Shown here: positions 14,414-14,864 of the stretch, piece by piece | Numbering within the stretch: position 1 is the stretch's first letter | How the letters are laid out: each line of letters starts with the position of its first letter | Notes under the pieces: model-generated | Database searches by the model: none | Seen by the model: only the letters and a program-made list of their open reading frames with translations | What the model was told of the DNA's origin: nothing | Source: Bordetella parapertussis | GTDB taxonomy: Bacteria; Pseudomonadota; Gammaproteobacteria; Burkholderiales; Burkholderiaceae_C | Assembly (NCBI GenBank): GCA_945890735.1 | Contig: CAMDCZ010000043.1 | Coordinates: 1-14,864, forward strand | DNA: 14,864 nucleotides | Reading direction: 5' to 3' | Made by a program: the position numbers and the translations under genes

Positions 14414-14864
14414 GCGTCGTCCTTGCCTAAAGTCCATGCCAAAGCCTCAGTGCGCGGCGCATACAAGCTGCCAGGCAACTGGGTCAGCTGTTTCAAGGAC
14501 CGCAAGGCCGCTTGCGCGTTAAATCCGCGCTCCACAGGGGCAGCTCGCCAAAAACGGTCCAGCCCATCTTGAAACACCCCGGGAAAGTTGGCGTAAACCG
14601 CACTGCCCATGACGCACAGGGGCGTGGACAAACGCAGTGCCAACAGGCCCATGGTGCTGTTGATGGTGACCACGCCCATGGCCTTGTTCACCAAACGGCT
14701 GTTGTCACCTTCGGCGTAAAACCGTATTCGGTGCAAGATATGAAGCTCAGTCGCCACCGCTTGGATGAAAGGCCAGTGGCCGTCCGAACCACGCGACATC
14801 GGGTGTTGCTTGAAAACCAAGAGGGTGTCGCTGGGAGCGTTGCTGGCAAACGAGGTCATCACCT
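14410..14864 (-). CDS. kpsS: KpsS-like capsule linker Kdo transferase, C-terminal part
   Basis: Only the last 150 or so residues are inside the window; the N-terminus lies beyond 14864. The fragment shows the hallmarks of the KpsS/KpsC (capsule polysaccharide synthesis) family: LLVFKQHPMSRG, with the conserved HP motif; the middle segment KAMGVVTINSTMGLLALRLS; VMGSAVYANFP; and GLDRFWRAAP. KpsS adds the first beta-Kdo to lysophosphatidylglycerol, beginning the poly-Kdo linker on which the capsule is built, and works at the cytoplasmic membrane face. KpsC carries related motifs, but the compact C-terminus with no second domain after it suits KpsS. The stop overlaps the kpsM start. No kpsC is visible; it may lie upstream, outside the window. 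Confidence 0.85.
   Translation of the reverse strand, partial: VMTSFASNAPSDTLLVFKQHPMSRGSDGHWPFIQAVATELHILHRIRFYAEGDNSRLVNKAMGVVTINSTMGLLALRLSTPLCVMGSAVYANFPGVFQDGLDRFWRAAPVERGFNAQAALRSLKQLTQLPGSLYAPRTEALAWTLGKDDA
14420..14424 (-). promoter_or_regulatory. Shine-Dalgarno site deciding the kpsM start
   Basis: AAGGA on the minus strand, six bases before the ATG at 14413, inside the 3' end of kpsS. It supports the shorter KpsM and gives the permease its own initiation site as well as coupling to kpsS. Confidence 0.6.

Overview
The window is one end of a group 2 (ABC-transporter-dependent, Kps-type) capsular polysaccharide locus. The probable host is a betaproteobacterium, most likely of the order Burkholderiales. 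That placement is inferred from the gene set, the moderately high GC of the export genes and the types of insertion-sequence remnant; no rRNA or other strong taxonomic marker is present. All genes lie on the minus strand, so transcription runs from high to low coordinates.

Right part, about 8.5-14.86 kb (export and assembly): the C-terminal part of kpsS (lipid-linked Kdo linker synthesis), kpsM and kpsT (inner-membrane ABC exporter), kpsE (periplasmic-spanning PCP protein), kpsD (outer-membrane export protein), and a 557-residue coiled-coil protein of unknown function. The coiled-coil protein looks like a sulfotransferase-fold relic with a duplicated C-terminal motif. The junctions from kpsS to the coiled-coil gene are four-base stop/start overlaps (ATGA or GTGA), so this block reads as one translationally coupled operon.

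Middle, about 6.1-8.5 kb (precursor supply): wecB (UDP-GlcNAc 2-epimerase) and wecC (UDP-ManNAc 6-dehydrogenase). Together they make UDP-ManNAc and then UDP-ManNAcA, which predicts N-acetylmannosaminuronic acid in the capsule repeat.

Left-middle, about 1.0-6.0 kb (serotype-specific assembly): three large glycosyltransferase genes. They are a TPR/CgeB-type protein with a degenerate C-terminal domain, a GT2-GT4 fusion, and a GT2 enzyme with an unknown beta-rich C-terminal domain. Base composition falls towards the left: one hand-counted line near 13.9 kb is 63% GC, one near 5.05 kb is 53%, and one near 2.0 kb is 30%. The last glycosyltransferase is therefore probably a recent import.

Left edge, 1-940: IS debris. 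The C-terminal half of an IS30-family transposase abuts a short, internally deleted IS3-family element. The IS3 element still has both inverted ends and a recognisable A-AAA-AAG frameshift site, but carries several stop codons and a frameshift. No tRNA, rRNA, CRISPR array or convincing rho-independent terminator was seen.
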